Origin: Leptasterias polaris
Lineage: Eukaryota > Echinodermata > Asteroidea > Forcipulatida > Asteriidae
Assembly (NCBI GenBank): GCA_037783415.1
Contig: JAZGTN010000009.1
Span: 5,394,001 to 5,458,000 of the forward strand
DNA: 64,000 nucleotides
Direction of reading: 5' to 3'
Part shown: piece by piece, positions 46,187 through 57,976 of the stretch
How positions within the stretch are numbered: the stretch's first letter is position 1
Layout: the number at the start of each line of letters is the position of its first letter
Notes under the pieces: model-generated
What the model saw: only the letters and a program-made list of their open reading frames with translations
Told to the model about the DNA's origin: nothing
Database searches by the model: none
Program-made: the position numbers and the translations under genes

Positions 46187-46345
46187 AGAATGTCCAGAGA
46201 ATGCTCGGACGTTACTCCACGTAATAACTACACTCCACTCAGCTTCAAAATGTCTGTACCGCGATCTATATTCAGGGTGTGTCGACACTACGTTGCTGAT
46301 CCGAGATAGCATGGTGTTATCATTTCGGTTGTTTTTATCATACAC
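46187..46345 (-). CDS. Exon 8: NIDO domain continuation
   Basis: A 159-bp exon, phase 0 to 0, donor GTAAGA, acceptor TTTTCAG. It encodes VYDKNNRNDNTMLSRIS, then the strand EAEWSVVITWSNVRAF, the usual W..V....V.....G stretch late in NIDO domains. It joins directly to GVNTFQAVLVTD in the next exon. Confidence 0.88.
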
Positions 46346-47295
46346 CTGAAAACAACAATACGGGAAGTGTAAAATGGGTGGTGGGGATTTTCCGTTGAAA
46401 TCCCCTCCCCTGAGAAAACACAGGGTGTACATCACTTTCCCTATCGGTTCTCTTTACAATTTTCCTGATTACCTCGACCAACATTTGAACTTTTACGTTG
46501 CACCAGATTTGTAGGCCTTTGGGGTTAAGTGAACAGCATTGCATTACAGAAGAATACAAAATAGCGTACATGATGGAAGTTAACGTGGGTAGAGGTGGGG
46601 GTCTTAAGAATTTTACAAAATGGAGACAAACTAAAATATTCCCTGTGACAGGATGAAGATTGTAAAATTTTCAAACAAAAGTTCAAGAAAGAGTGGGCAA
46701 TACAATGTTCAAAATGTTCTTTCAAAAGCCAATCTTGAATCATCGCCATCCCGGTGCCCGTTGATGCACGGCTATCTTGATGCACGGCTATGAGTATTAG
46801 CTACCTTGTGTTTCAAAAATGTTGCATATAATTATTTGCAAGAACATGGGAAGAATCACATTAAGGAATAATTATAGGTTTTTGTTAAGCAAAGAAATCA
46901 TCAGTCTTAAAAAAACACATTCTTCATTTGTGTTGGGGTTTGCAAGAAAGACGAATTAAACTCAGTGATAATGGATTGTTTTTTAATTGAATTTGTGTAA
47001 CTACTTAATTTAGTTCTTTCGGGGAGGGGGATGGGTTGCAGCAAGGGGATTTCATGTATTGATTTTAAGTAAGTGTTTCATCATCATTCATTTTATAGGA
47101 AAATTAATTAAACCTAATAATTTTGGGAAATTATCAGAAATTATGTAACCTGAATTAATACTATTTATTTTCTTGCAAACCTGAAAGTTTTGTATTAATG
47201 TAAAATTGTTTATCAAAATATGTTTTTGTTTATATCTTGGCAAAATATTTAATTGGCTAACACATTTTTCGAAAGTTGAAAAGCTGTTTTCTTAC

Positions 47296-47463
47296 CTGGT
47301 AGAATACGTCGCTCAAATAATCCTGAAATGATGACGGATTTACGTCAGCCCAAAAGGGAGCAATGATCATGTCGTTTCCGTAGAATGCGCTATATACATT
47401 AGAAAATCCCCTCTGATTTAATCTTTGCGCATTGGAGAGAATAATCACACCATTGTCTGTGAA
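47296..47463 (-). CDS. Exon 7: NIDO domain core
   Basis: A 168-bp exon, phase 0 to 0, donor GTAAGA. It carries the most conserved part of NIDO: FTDNGVIILSN, then the IIAPFWADVN motif, then DVFYQ. NIDO is the nidogen-type extracellular domain also present in MUC4, alpha-tectorin and SUSD2-like proteins. Confidence 0.9.
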
Positions 47464-47766
47464 CTATAAACCATAGTAAATAACAATAAACAATTAACAA
47501 ATAACAAATAACAAATAACATACATTTATTTTAAAGCATAATCACGTGAACAAAATAAATAAATACATTCACGCAGTCGCTGATATCGCAACAACAGTTA
47601 CTTGATCACACAAACATCCGGATCAAAATGAACGTATTGATACTTGGACCTGCCCACGTTTTAAATTTAATTCCTTTCTGACTGTGGTTTAGCCATAAAA
47701 TATATTAAATTAAAATAAATACAAAAAAATTAAAAAAAACGAGGAAAAATTGAATGTCAAACTTAC

Positions 47767-47862
47767 ATATAATTGTCTGTAGAGGCTGTTGCCGAATGGA
47801 AAGTAGTCAGGTGGATAAATGATATAGGAAATGAAATCCCGGCTGTAGTAATAGTAGTAATA
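47767..47862 (-). CDS. Exon 6: NIDO domain, with a run of six tyrosines
   Basis: A 96-bp exon, phase 0 to 0, acceptor TTTTTCAG, donor GTAAGT. It begins with six tyrosine codons (TAT and TAC alternating), then SRDFISYIIYPPDYFPFG and LYRQLY, matching the NIDO strand before the conserved NG position. The polytyrosine start is unusual for the domain. The alternative AG 18 bases further in would put the rest out of frame, so the tyrosines are probably real coding sequence. Confidence 0.8.
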
Positions 47863-50156
47863 CTGAAAAAAAAAAAAAACAAAAACAGACGTGAGAGACA
47901 ATGTTAATGTCACCCCAAAACAAAATTGAGCAAGTCTAAGTCCAATCATCAAATCATCAATCACTAATGCCTTATCCATTGTTTCAACTTGTTCTTGAAG
48001 TTTCTTTCCCACAAATAAAGCCTGGTGTGGGTGGTGGGTGTTTCTTAAAAAGTTTGAAGGCTTTGTGTTTAAATTGGGTCTTTTTGGCAATCAGCTATGA
48101 ATTCTGACTTGAGCTGTCCTACTGCTCAGACATACAGTTAGAATGGCTACTGATGATGTGCCAAGACCAAATAACTTTTTAATTTCAACCATAGGTGAGT
48201 TGATAATATTCCATCTTTCTTAGGAACCAAAGTAGCAAAATTATGGGTTATTCAATGTTGACTTATATTATTTATAGTGAATATCACATTTGCTTTCTCA
48301 GTGAAAGGATCGAGTGAAAATGTGGAATTATTTTGTCATATTAATAGTTTTCACAACTAATCAAGATACAATGTGATCTTGAGTTCAGGAATCAAGTTCT
48401 TCTCCAGTTATCTTGTTGATAATTAGTTTAAACAATTGCTTACCTTGCTGTTTGAGAAAAAGACTGGTTGATACTTTTTGTTAGGGTTAACAGTTTAAGA
48501 TAAGTTTAAATTTTAATCTTGAGAGTTTTGAATGACAATAAGTGGTTTTGCCATTATGAATTTATTTACAAGAGCTTGATTCATTTTAAGCCATTTTTAA
48601 GAGAGATTCCTTGTTTTGAATGTCATGGTATTTAGTCACATTCTTGAATTAACCTTTCGTTAATTTTTTTATATATTTTTTTTTGTTAGTCATGGATCAT
48701 AAATATAGCCGCCATAGATTCACTCATAGATTTTTCCCTTATCGTTGTTAAATGCTAAGATTGTTGATTGGAAATATTAGGGCCTACTTCCATTTGTGAG
48801 AGTGATGTATAATATTGCCCACACATTTCTTTGCTAGTTTTGGTTGAGAATACAAGTTGACCTTGATAGACTTTTTTATGGAATGTTATAAGAACTATCA
48901 TGGTTTATTGAGAGGGAGGTTGTTTCATGAGATTCAGTTAACGCCCTTCTTTTCTTCTTTTTTTGCTTTTGTGCTCTTGATTTAAGTTAATGTTTGTGAA
49001 AATTAATATTGATTTGACAAAAAATAATTTGCTCTCAGTCACTGAATAGAGGTTCATGCATTGTCAAAGTGTTCCTAGTAATGCATGCACATTGGAATAC
49101 GTTAATGAAACCCTGTAAACCAGCGTGAAGATGAACATCTAAAATGTCTCATCTCTGTTAAAAGCAAAGTTGAACTCTCCGAAATTGTATTTGACATTAA
49201 TCAGTCAATGTTGTAGTAGCTAAGATGTAAATATATCCCAACTAAAAATATCATAAACATATCACGATATCTTAATATCCTGGTATTTAATATCCTTGAA
49301 CATAATTGTCAATTAGAAAGAGAAGCATGCATTAATAATATCAAAACAAAGGTTCAAACTAAAACAAAGTATGGGCGTACCCGTCCATATCTGTCCGACA
49401 GCCTCCCGTCTCCGGCAGAAGGTCCGTATGGAATTAAATTGACAACTGACAAAGCAAAACAAAAACAAAGCAAAATATACACTGTTGTTATTTAACATGT
49501 TCAACTACCTGACTAAAAAATGTATCATTGCACATTTTAACAAGAGAATCAAACAAATGCTTCCATGGGTTATCCACAAAATATTGCTGACATGAAATAA
49601 CTTTAACAAATTCAGTAGGCTATTTATTGTAATCATTTTGGCAAATGTGGGTGTTCTTCTTGTTGTCAAAGGAGGGGGTGGGTGGCAATTCAAATGAACA
49701 ATGAACATTACCCAGAAGACAAGGGAAAACAAATTAATAAAACTAAAACCAGGTAAATGGTAATATGGAAAGTGCTTTATCCCTTAGAGAACAAAAGATA
49801 ATACAAATATTTATTGACAACAATACAATTAAAACGGCAGCAACAATAAATCATGTATATCAATAATGCAAGACCGCAAAGTGCTTTTGAAAATAACAGA
49901 AACCTATACACTTAAATATCTAACATTATATTGTTATGTGCCAAGCACAAAACTTAAATGTTGAAATACTTAAAATTAGGTAAACTGGGAAGGGGGGGGG
50001 GGGGTAATGGGATCAATAAACACCACTTTTGCCCTGCCAAGAAGGAGCATATGGGGTGATTTTACTACAACTGGTTACTACTTATTAAAATGTCATCATT
50101 TATCATACTTGCATGTGAAGGTGTGCATTACGATTTGTAGCCTTATTGAGACTTAC
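47863..50156. other. Introns around the short exon 5
   Basis: Apart from exon 5 the 2.3 kb show only AT-rich sequence and a poly-G tract at 49993 to 50004. Confidence 0.3.
49381..49445 (-). CDS. Exon 5: short exon opening the NIDO domain
   Basis: A 65-bp exon, phase 1 to 0. It was required because the HYR exon ends in phase 1 and the next NIDO exon starts in phase 0, and it was then found between them. It reads VNLIPYGPSAGDGRLSDRYG, the typical start of nidogen-type NIDO domains (PYG..AGD..L). The acceptor follows a T-rich tract and ends TTTGTCAG; donor is GTACGC. Confidence 0.85.
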
Positions 50157-50438
50157 CTAGCAAAGTAACAGTAAAACCACAGCTTCCTTCGTTTCCACTT
50201 CTATCACTTGCTGTACACCTCACATACGTGTTGCCCGTTTGGAAAACAGAACCCGACGTCACTGCAGTGTTGTCTGCATCGCGTCTACACGTTACGGCCG
50301 GATAACCATTGCCGAAGAAGAAACTATCAGCAGAATCAAAGGCAAATGTTGTCCAGTAAACTCTAACTGAGGAAGTTTCTGTACATTCTCTCAGATCAGG
50401 AGGGCAAACGACATTTGGAGGATATCTGTCTTGATATT
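50157..50438 (-). CDS. Exon 4: HYR domain
   Basis: The exon is 282 bp, phase 1 to 1, and encodes one complete hyalin repeat (HYR), an immunoglobulin-fold module of extracellular adhesion proteins. Visible hallmarks are PPNVVCPPDL near the N-terminus, PAVTC in the middle, then the G-N-T-Y-V-R-C-T-A-S-D-R-S-G-N stretch and the final SCGFTVTLL strand. Donor is GTAAGT. It sits immediately before the NIDO domain. Confidence 0.9.
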
Positions 50439-52067
50439 CTGTGGACAGGAAACAAAGAGAAAATAAACTACATTCAGGGAGTGCTATAGCTGATTAGTCT
50501 GGCCCACAGGACAAAGGCTTCTTCATGTGACTGACTCGTCAGATACAAGACATGTCAAACACGGCATGTTTGTGTCATAGAGCAAGAAATATAATCATCA
50601 TTTGCTTTTTATTCTCTTTACCAATGGCTAAAAAGGGAGACCTGCAAAAAAATTTACCTTAAGCTCATGACGTCAAATGAGTAGGATTCACTCAGCTAAA
50701 CACCAACATAATGTTGTTCAATGGCCAATCTTGTGCACCGGCCGTACATAGCTGCTTGTCTCATCACCATTTTACATTTAAATGTAAGATGGCGGCGTGA
50801 TGAAATCAATACATATAAGGTGTATTACTTGTACTATCTCTTTCTAAACAAACAGCAATCCAACCAATTGAAGTTGAACTTCAAACGTTTAGCTTCATGA
50901 TATAGAATGTGGGTGAGAGGTTCCTTTACTTTTGAAAACGATATTTCAACTGACGTGTTAAAGTAAGCCTGTACCCTCTTGGGGAACCGAGTCCAAATAT
51001 TGCGACAGTCAGCTTGTGAATTTGCTTGTTGTGTGCGTCTAAAGGAATTTTGCATCTAAACTAAGAACAATATTAAAAACACTTCAAATTATTAAGTGTT
51101 TGCAAAAACGAACAAGGAGGGGTTTCGGTTGATGGAACAAAAGAAAAAAACTTCAAGATTCCACACTGAAAATCACACACATCATTTCAAAAAATATGCT
51201 TACGTTTTGTCGTAAATCGTACTTGCTGTATATACCGTAAGAAAAGGTCGAAGTGGGCAATGTTTTTCAATAGCATGTCAAAAGTGTAAGATTATGACTT
51301 AAGACATGTCCCTCGGAAGTGAAGGTGATAGTAGGCTATTTCCTTATAGAAACTTTACATGTGCTATAAGGTATGTGCTAAAGCACAAATATTATGACTT
51401 GATGACATGTTGTATGATATGAGATATGATTTGAAGTTTGAGCTTTCTGTTTAGACCAGAAGGAAATGTCAAAGTGTGGTCATGTTTTAAAAAGAATCAA
51501 TTTTGGTTTTTAATGTTAAAAGGCCAAAAGACAAGGACTTTATGACATGTGGTTCAGGACATACTTATATGATTTTATTTTAAAATTCCTATCAGGGACT
51601 GAAGGAAAGGTATAATATTTAGAATAAAATGCCATTTATCTGTCATTAGCCGTAATAGGCCACAAAGATGACTCAAGCTTTCAGCTTCCAAGTATGTATT
51701 ATTTTCATGTTACCACACAATACAGCGCCCTCTAAAATGTGTATAGAGGCTACACCAAAAGATGGATCGTATTTTTAGGATTTCCGTTTCAAGGGATTGC
51801 ACGGGGACAAATCTTATTGTTACGTAAGTCTAGTTTATTCTCGATTTTGTTTGAACTGTTTTGCCATCTTTTCGCCAACTGGGAATTTGTTGTGAAGGGG
51901 CACGTTGCCTTGGATTGGGAGATTTGGGCTATGAAAAGCGTTTGAAACCATTTGTTATGAAATGCATATGGTTAGAAAGATGTTTTAAAAGTAGAATATA
52001 ATGATCCACACAAATAGAGTGAAAAATTGAAGAAAACAATTAAGTACTAGAACAAAACAGAACTTGC
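50439..52067. other. 1.6-kb intron, nothing recognisable
   Basis: No element, RNA gene or exon was recognised on either strand. Confidence 0.3.
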
Positions 52068-52160
52068 CTGTGCACTCTGTTCCTCCCCATGGATCATAAC
52101 AAGAGCACGTACAGCTGTTGATGTTAAGCACGCCATTGTTGAAACAGAACAATGAACATC
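52068..52160 (-). CDS. Exon 3: CxCxC EGF-like module with a GC donor
   Basis: The exon is 31 codons, phase 1 to 1. It starts CSLFCFNNG, has CTCSC in the middle and ends WGGTEC. The donor reads CAG|GCAAGT, that is GC instead of GT, in an otherwise perfect consensus; this is the recognised minor GC-AG intron class. It lies directly upstream of the HYR exon in the transcript. Confidence 0.8.
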
Positions 52161-52471
52161 CTGAAATGTAAACGCAAAATATCAGACAAAAACTTTCAAA
52201 GAATTATGGCTAGTGAAACTTACCTACAAAAGTCAGCTACCTCATTTCGTTTCTTGTTGATCCACAAACTGTACAAGAAAATAATTCCTTAAACTTGGAC
52301 ACCCTTCTCTTCCTATAGTACTCACAAGGTCTGCACATAATTGGTTTTCCCAGTTGCAGTGCCCAGAGTGAGTTGAACTGAGAAGGTAGAAATTCCGTGG
52401 TTGAACGTCATTGATATCCTAGACTGGACAATTCCATATACATTGTATAGATACAATGTAGATCTACATTG

Positions 52472-52993
52472 GGTGCGTTCGATTAGCTTACACGTGTAAG
52501 TAAAACTTACACGAGAGCGTTCGATTAGCCATCACGTGATACTCGTGTCTGCCCCGGGTGTAAGCCACCACAACCCCAGCTCGCGAGCGGGTCTATGTGG
52601 ATGCACAGGTGTAATGACGTATCATACCAAGATGGCAGGGACAAGTTGAATTTGACATGAGAACAAAACTACAAAAATACACTCGATTTATCGTCATGAA
52701 ACAATTATGGGAAATGGAAAGGAAACGTACTTCCAGAAAAACAAACAGATGGTGACTGTGTGCAAGTAATTTTTCACTTTATAATTAAATTGTGTCGTTA
52801 CGGACATCGACATTTTCCAAGTGAGCAGACGACGGAGTTTACACTTTTGTAAGTTCTACCGCAATGCAAAAACGTTTGACCTTAATTTTCCCAGAGTGCC
52901 AAGCGAAAACACCACAGCGTTCGATTAGCCTCGTTGCGTGGCTAACACGAGTGTAAATCCCCGGTACACACGGGGAAGCTAATCGAACGCACC
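52472..52993. mobile_element. 522-bp MITE with 18-bp perfect terminal inverted repeats
   Basis: GGTGCGTTCGATTAGCTT at 52472 to 52489 is exactly inverted at 52976 to 52993. The inner word GCGTTCGATTAGC recurs at 52517 and 52917 in direct orientation, like subterminal transposase sites. There is no coding sequence, so it is non-autonomous. The target duplication is unclear, so the superfamily is not assigned. It lies in the 2-kb intron 52161 to 54200. Confidence 0.8.
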
Positions 52994-53063
52994 ATAGTAG
53001 GTGAGCGGGGGTGTCAGGGGTCAGTACCCATTGCTGTGTGGTTTATTACGGGCTGTAAAAAAA

Positions 53064-53088
53064 AACACACACACACACACACACACAA
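53064..53088. repeat. AC microsatellite
   Basis: Eleven or so AC units after an A run; followed near 53130 to 53210 by two to three imperfect TTTGTGATAGCAACCGTG units. Confidence 0.9.
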
Positions 53089-54200
53089 GTGTGTAACAGC
53101 CTGCAATCGTGACCCCTCCTTTGTTCAACTCTTTGTGATAGCAACCGTGGACCACAATGCTTTCCTTTGTGATAGCAACCGTGTAGCTATTGTCCTCTTT
53201 TGTTATAGCCACAGAGCGAGCGCTTTGCAGTGGTTTATGGGGGGAAGGTCACCGGGTAAAGATTCTACATATAAACAAATTTGTAGTCTGAACATGGTGT
53301 ATGGGCTCTGCTGCTCCGTGAAAGTTTGGAGCTAGGTTAACTTTTTCTGTGGGTGAGATATTGTAAGGTGCAAGGAATCTATGGATCAATTTTAATCCAT
53401 GTAGAAGACTTTTTACATGGGTCGCAAATTACACGGATCAAAGTTAGGTAATGTGAAAGGGGCTACGGTAAACACAGCCCACAGATATCCAACCCTTTGA
53501 TAAAGTGGAAAGATTTTAGCATTTTGTTCATTTTATTAGGCTGTTCCATTGACGCCAGACAAGCGCTCTCAGCAGGTCTGTGGTTTTCAACAGCCCCCCC
53601 TCCCCCCACCAATTAATCAAAGGTTACTGTAACCAGGGTACAACGTTGGTGTGATTTTCGATATACGGCATTCAGTAAAATGTAAAAAGAGTTGGTTTGA
53701 GACTCGACGCTTCAACCAGTTTGCTCTGGTCCTTTTCTAGAGAACGAATCTACACATTGTAAAAACATCATCTGGCTACTCCAGACCATCTTACCCCATA
53801 ATCTGAACACTCAATAAGGTAATCAATTGCTTTCAAATTGGGCACTTTCTGCTATAAAAGCATTTGTCATGAAATGAACACGGTTGGACAGATGTTTTAA
53901 AAGTAGAAAATAATGATTCACAGACATAATCTTTGAAATTGTGTGGTTTTCCTTGCACTTCATGAACTAACTCGAGTCAAAAATGTTGTACTACAAAATG
54001 GTGCGCCATGTAATACTTAACGAAAGAATAGGAAAACTACATAATTTCGAGGAATTTTTGTGTGAATCATTTTAATTATACTTCTTTAAAAGAACCTTTC
54101 CAATAATATCAATCTCATAACAATCGCATTTTAATTTAGAACAAAGAGGCCACAATCCAAAGACAATGTGCCCCTTTAATGACAGTTGAGTGCCACTTAC

Positions 54201-54296
54201 CTGAACAGTATGGGAGGGTCCTAAATGGTATGCATTCACATGCACATGTCTGGGTATTCAGCGTACCACCATTATCACAGCCGCTGTGGCTACAGA
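54201..54296 (-). CDS. Exon 2: CxCxC EGF-like module, atypical
   Basis: The exon is 32 codons, phase 1 to 1, with donor GTAAGT. It reads CSHSGCDNGGTLNTQTC, then CACEC and a final cysteine. The spacing of the first pair is C-x4-C rather than C-x3-C, and the usual W-x-G before the last cysteine is replaced by FRTLPYC. It is therefore the most diverged of the module family in the window but has all six cysteines and clean splice sites. Confidence 0.8.
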
Positions 54297-55439
54297 CTGA
54301 AATAAAAAAAAATAGTTTTCATTTAGCTTACTACCAACAAGGTTGGTGGATTAGTTAAGTTATTATTGCACTACCTACCATATCCCTTTAGAATGGTCCG
54401 TTTCACTAAAAGTTTAACAAGAAATAGAGAACTATGCCTGGTTATTATTAATTATGCCTTATTATCAACAATCTTATATACTTCGGGTGTAACTGTGTTT
54501 TTTTTTAAAGAAACTAACATGACTAAATAGAAATTTTAAAGAAGGGTCGAACACTGTACTGTTGTAGTGATCTCGAAAACAAATGCATATTGAGCTGTTC
54601 CGAAATAGCGGTCGGAACAGTTATTGTCTTCGTCAAGAATTGTGTGTTTTTCTTCTTTTCTTTCCTTTCCCCAAAACCCCATAGGATTTGTACATGCTTT
54701 TTGTGACCTCCTTAAGTCATACTTGGCTGGATACGAAGAAGTCAGATCAAATATCATACAACGCTTAGGTTGTAGTTAAATGTACTAGCTTAACTCAATT
54801 AATAATAAGTTTACCTAGTTATAAGGACATAACTATTTAAATAGCCAATCTTGAGACCACCCTATCTCAAAAAGTATACCTCCGATCAAAAAAACTTTTT
54901 CAAATTTTATACTTGAGGGATACAGTTTAACTATTTGATGGCCTAAAATGCCGGATGACGTCTAAATTACATCATTATCGCGTGTTTTGTATGTGCGTAA
55001 GACACCCATGGCTCTGAAAAGTGTGAGTATTTGGTTGGTCGAACAACACAACTTTAAAAAATAAGTTCAGTTTTATAATACACAAATCATTTTGAAAACT
55101 CAAATACTTTTACTAACAGTTATTCCTGGCCATTAAAACTACTCAATGTACAACTTATCTCCAAGATAACTAACAATTAGGTGACAAATCGGACACCATG
55201 GCTAACTTGCTGAATTGCCATAGTTGCACAATCACGCAAATGCGTCAGAGACTACCTTGATATTGGACTCCTAACCGAGAGAGCTCTCTCCTCTCGAGAG
55301 TCATTGTACAGCCCATTCGATTTTGTGCATGAACAATATTTCTACATACATTCTATAAGGTTTTCGTTAAAAGGCATTAGATGAGGACAATTTACATACT
55401 ACCTTGTTCCTTATAAAAACAATTAGTATGAAAAACACT

Positions 55440-56060
55440 TTTTTTAATCGTGACGTCATCAAGTGTCAAGTTACGGTAGTCAATGCTTATTACTTAAAAA
55501 AATCATATCTCCTAAACCAAATGTCATCCAGTCGTAATGTGTGTAGCTTAGAACACATAAGACAATTTATTTAAAAACATGACCTCACTTTGACCTTTGC
55601 TTCCGGTAAAAATATGAAGCTCAAAAAATTAATAACTCCTGAATTAGATGTCATCAATTCGTAATGTTTGTGATGTCTTGTAGCCTACAGAACTTGTGAA
55701 ATTTCATTCAAAAGATAAATCCCACTTGACCTTTACTTCCGGTCCAAAAAGGAAGTTGAAATAAATAAATCGAATTTCCTGAAACACGTTTCAAAAAGTC
55801 ATAGGGGGCCTAATCTTTGTGCCGTCTTGTAACTTAAAAACCTTTAAAATATTGTTGTAAAACATGACCCTACATTTCACTTTTAATTTCGTTCCAAACA
55901 GGAAATTCAGTTTAACAAAAACCGCATTTCCTGAACCATATGGTTGTGCCATTGTAGCTTATGACATATTTGACTTTTTAATAAAACACGTGACCCAAAT
56001 TCAACCTTTCCTTTCGTTCCAAACTGGAAGTTCAAATATTAAGAAATTACAACTTTGAAC
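55440..56060. repeat. Degenerate tandem repeat, units of about 120 to 160 bp
   Basis: TGACCTTTGCTTCCGGT (about 55584) recurs as TGACCTTTACTTCCGGT (about 55728) and in weaker form near 55876 and 56003, each followed by AGGAAGTT-like words and a TTTCCTGAA stretch. Located in the 3.6-kb intron 54297 to 57883. Confidence 0.55.
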
Positions 56061-56689
56061 TAGGTGGGGTGATGGTACGATTAAGGGTCCTATAGAAGTA
56101 GGGGTCAGGTTTAAGATCAGGTTTGAATTCAGTTTGAATTCAGTTTTAGAGTCAGTATCAGAATGAGGATCAGGTTTAGATTTTTAGGCACACTTAGTCA
56201 AAATAAGAGCCTGTCAAAGGTGAAGGGGTCTTCCATCTCAAAGTCAGAATAATGGTAAGGGTATAGTAAGCACCATGTGAAACTTCTTGGTCTGTAGAGC
56301 CCTCGCCGATTAGAAATCAACATAATTGTCGAAATAGTGTAAATTCAAAAGATTAAACCGAAACATTGATGTGCGTGATGTTCATTTTAATGGTGCCCTC
56401 AATACTACCAGAGATGCAGTGGAACCTGATAAACGGGGATGGATTCGACGCTCTTGATGAAAATACAGTAAAAGTTTGGTGTGTTTTTTGTTTTGTTATT
56501 TTCTCCAGAGGACAATTTTAATTAACTGAAACTTTTACTAGTGACTTTTCATGTATCATTCGTGATAATTTTGCGTATAAATCAGTAGTAGGCCTATGTT
56601 GACAATATCAAAACAACGAGTCTCTCTTTAAGCAAAAAACAACCACCAAAAATAGTTACGTCTTGTATTTAAAAGTTGGAACTTCTTTT

Positions 56690-56925
56690 GAGTTGTTTTC
56701 GATGATGTTATAGTCCACCAAGTGTAAGGTTTAAAAACCCGGATACGTCTATAACCAAGAGCGCCCTCTAAAAGCAGATTAAAAACAGCTCAAATTACAC
56801 TTTCACTATATGTCGGTGGCAAATTTTACGATAATAATTTCAAAATTGGTATAAATAATTACCTTTATGCAGGCAACATTTGATGTTTATCTACCAAACC
56901 ACTTAACTGAGTTAAAACTTAGTGT
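56690..56925 (-). repeat. Inverted copy of the 41.5-kb dispersed repeat
   Basis: The reverse complement of this part shares GGACTATAACATC, AGAGGGCGCT, GAGCTGTTTTTAA and TATACCAATTTTGAAA with 41530 to 41845, in the same order. Confidence 0.75.
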
Positions 56926-57299
56926 ATTGTTTGAAATGTTCACTTCAAAACATAAGCTTTCATTTAACACACAGCAACCCGTTGTTAATCAAGAGAGTAC
57001 AAAGTATTAGGCCAATATCAACTAAATATTTCTGCAGTGTAATTACTCTAGATACTTATTTCTAATGTTGAGACAATCTAATTGTCTTCACTTTTTAGTA
57101 AACAGTTTGTTTGGATCAGTGACAAAATAATTATGGCCAGTCAAGTTTGCTTCAACTTTGCACAATGCAAAAAGGTGAGCTCAATAGAGAGTGTAAAACT
57201 TAATAATACGAATGTTCTACCTAGAGCTAAGCGATTAAGATAACCAACAAAACTCATATAGATTAATGTCTTTTGGAAAAGACACCAAATATTAACACA

Positions 57300-57883
57300 A
57301 TTGAATGGCTCAAGGAAGAGCACAATTCATCATGAAGTAGTAGCTTGGTGTACAAAAGGCAAGAATATAATTAATAAGAATGAAAATTATACATTAATAC
57401 ATTGATCTTTTAGTCACTAAGAAGGTCGGTGTATAGAGGAAGAAGGGCAAGTGTGACATGGTCAGTGGGGTGGTCTTTAGGTCATAATGGTTTTATTTTA
57501 AAGTCCCAGACAGCCAGTCTAGACACTGGTCATACGGGTGGGTATTTGATTGATTACAGTTTGGCACCTGTTGATTTGTGAGACTGAGGGAGGTGTGAGG
57601 TGTGACAGTATTGCTCAGTGTATGGATGAATGGTCAGTGTGACATGGTCACTGCAAACCGTAAGTCATTTAAAAAAAAGACAGCCAGCTCTGATCATAGG
57701 GATGGGCATTGGAATGATATATGGTGAGGCACCTGTTGGCTTTTGAGACTGAGGAAGTGTGGGTGAGACAAGATTACAAACGAATATGACACACTGCCTT
57801 AATTTGACTGAAAAAGCTTAAAAACAAGATTCCCAAGGCAAAGAACGTTATAACAAAAATAAAAGTTATCAAATTAAAGTCAC
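57300..57883. repeat. Left flank of exon 1, duplicated at 1190 to 1803
   Basis: Shares GTACAAAAGGCAAGAATAT, AATAAGAATGAAAAT and ACACTGGTCA words in the same order with the left flank of exon 42. It also contains internal copies of GGTCAGTGTGACATGGTCA (57447, 57630). Confidence 0.75.
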
Positions 57884-57976
57884 CTGAACATGCGTCTCCA
57901 CTCCAGGGTTGATTGCATGCACAGGTGCACTGTTCGTCATTTCTTGTTCCTCCATTATCACAAGTTAAGGAACAAT
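57884..57976 (-). CDS. Exon 1 in window: CxCxC EGF-like module
   Basis: The exon is 31 codons, phase 1 to 1, with acceptor AG to its right and donor GTGACT to its left. It holds six cysteines spaced C-x3-C-x10-C-x-C-x-C-x8-C, with NGG after the second cysteine and WSGD before the last (CSLTCDNGG at the start, NQPWSGDACSG at the end). The exon and both flanks are near-copies of exons at 71 and 1804, some 56 kb away. It is the most 5' exon recognised; the intron upstream is interrupted by a retrotransposon at 58632. Confidence 0.85.

Larger units (their letters stand above)
71..57976 (-). other. Multi-exon gene: EGF/HYR/NIDO/AMOP/VWD/SEA mucin-4-like protein (partial)
   Basis: This is the span of 43 exons found on the minus strand, 6258 bp of coding sequence. 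Protein order is three CxCxC EGF modules, HYR, NIDO, AMOP, VWD plus extension, a cadherin or Ig-like module, about 16 EGFs, SEA, three EGFs, and eight CxCxC EGF modules. Every junction keeps the frame; most module borders are phase 1, the symmetric pattern that lets extracellular modules duplicate and shuffle. The NIDO-AMOP-VWD core is the known MUC4/SUSD2 arrangement, so a secreted or membrane-anchored adhesive protein is inferred. No signal peptide, start codon, transmembrane segment or stop was found, so both ends lie outside or were missed. The gene could be split: the three rightmost EGF exons may belong to an upstream tandem copy. Confidence 0.8.
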
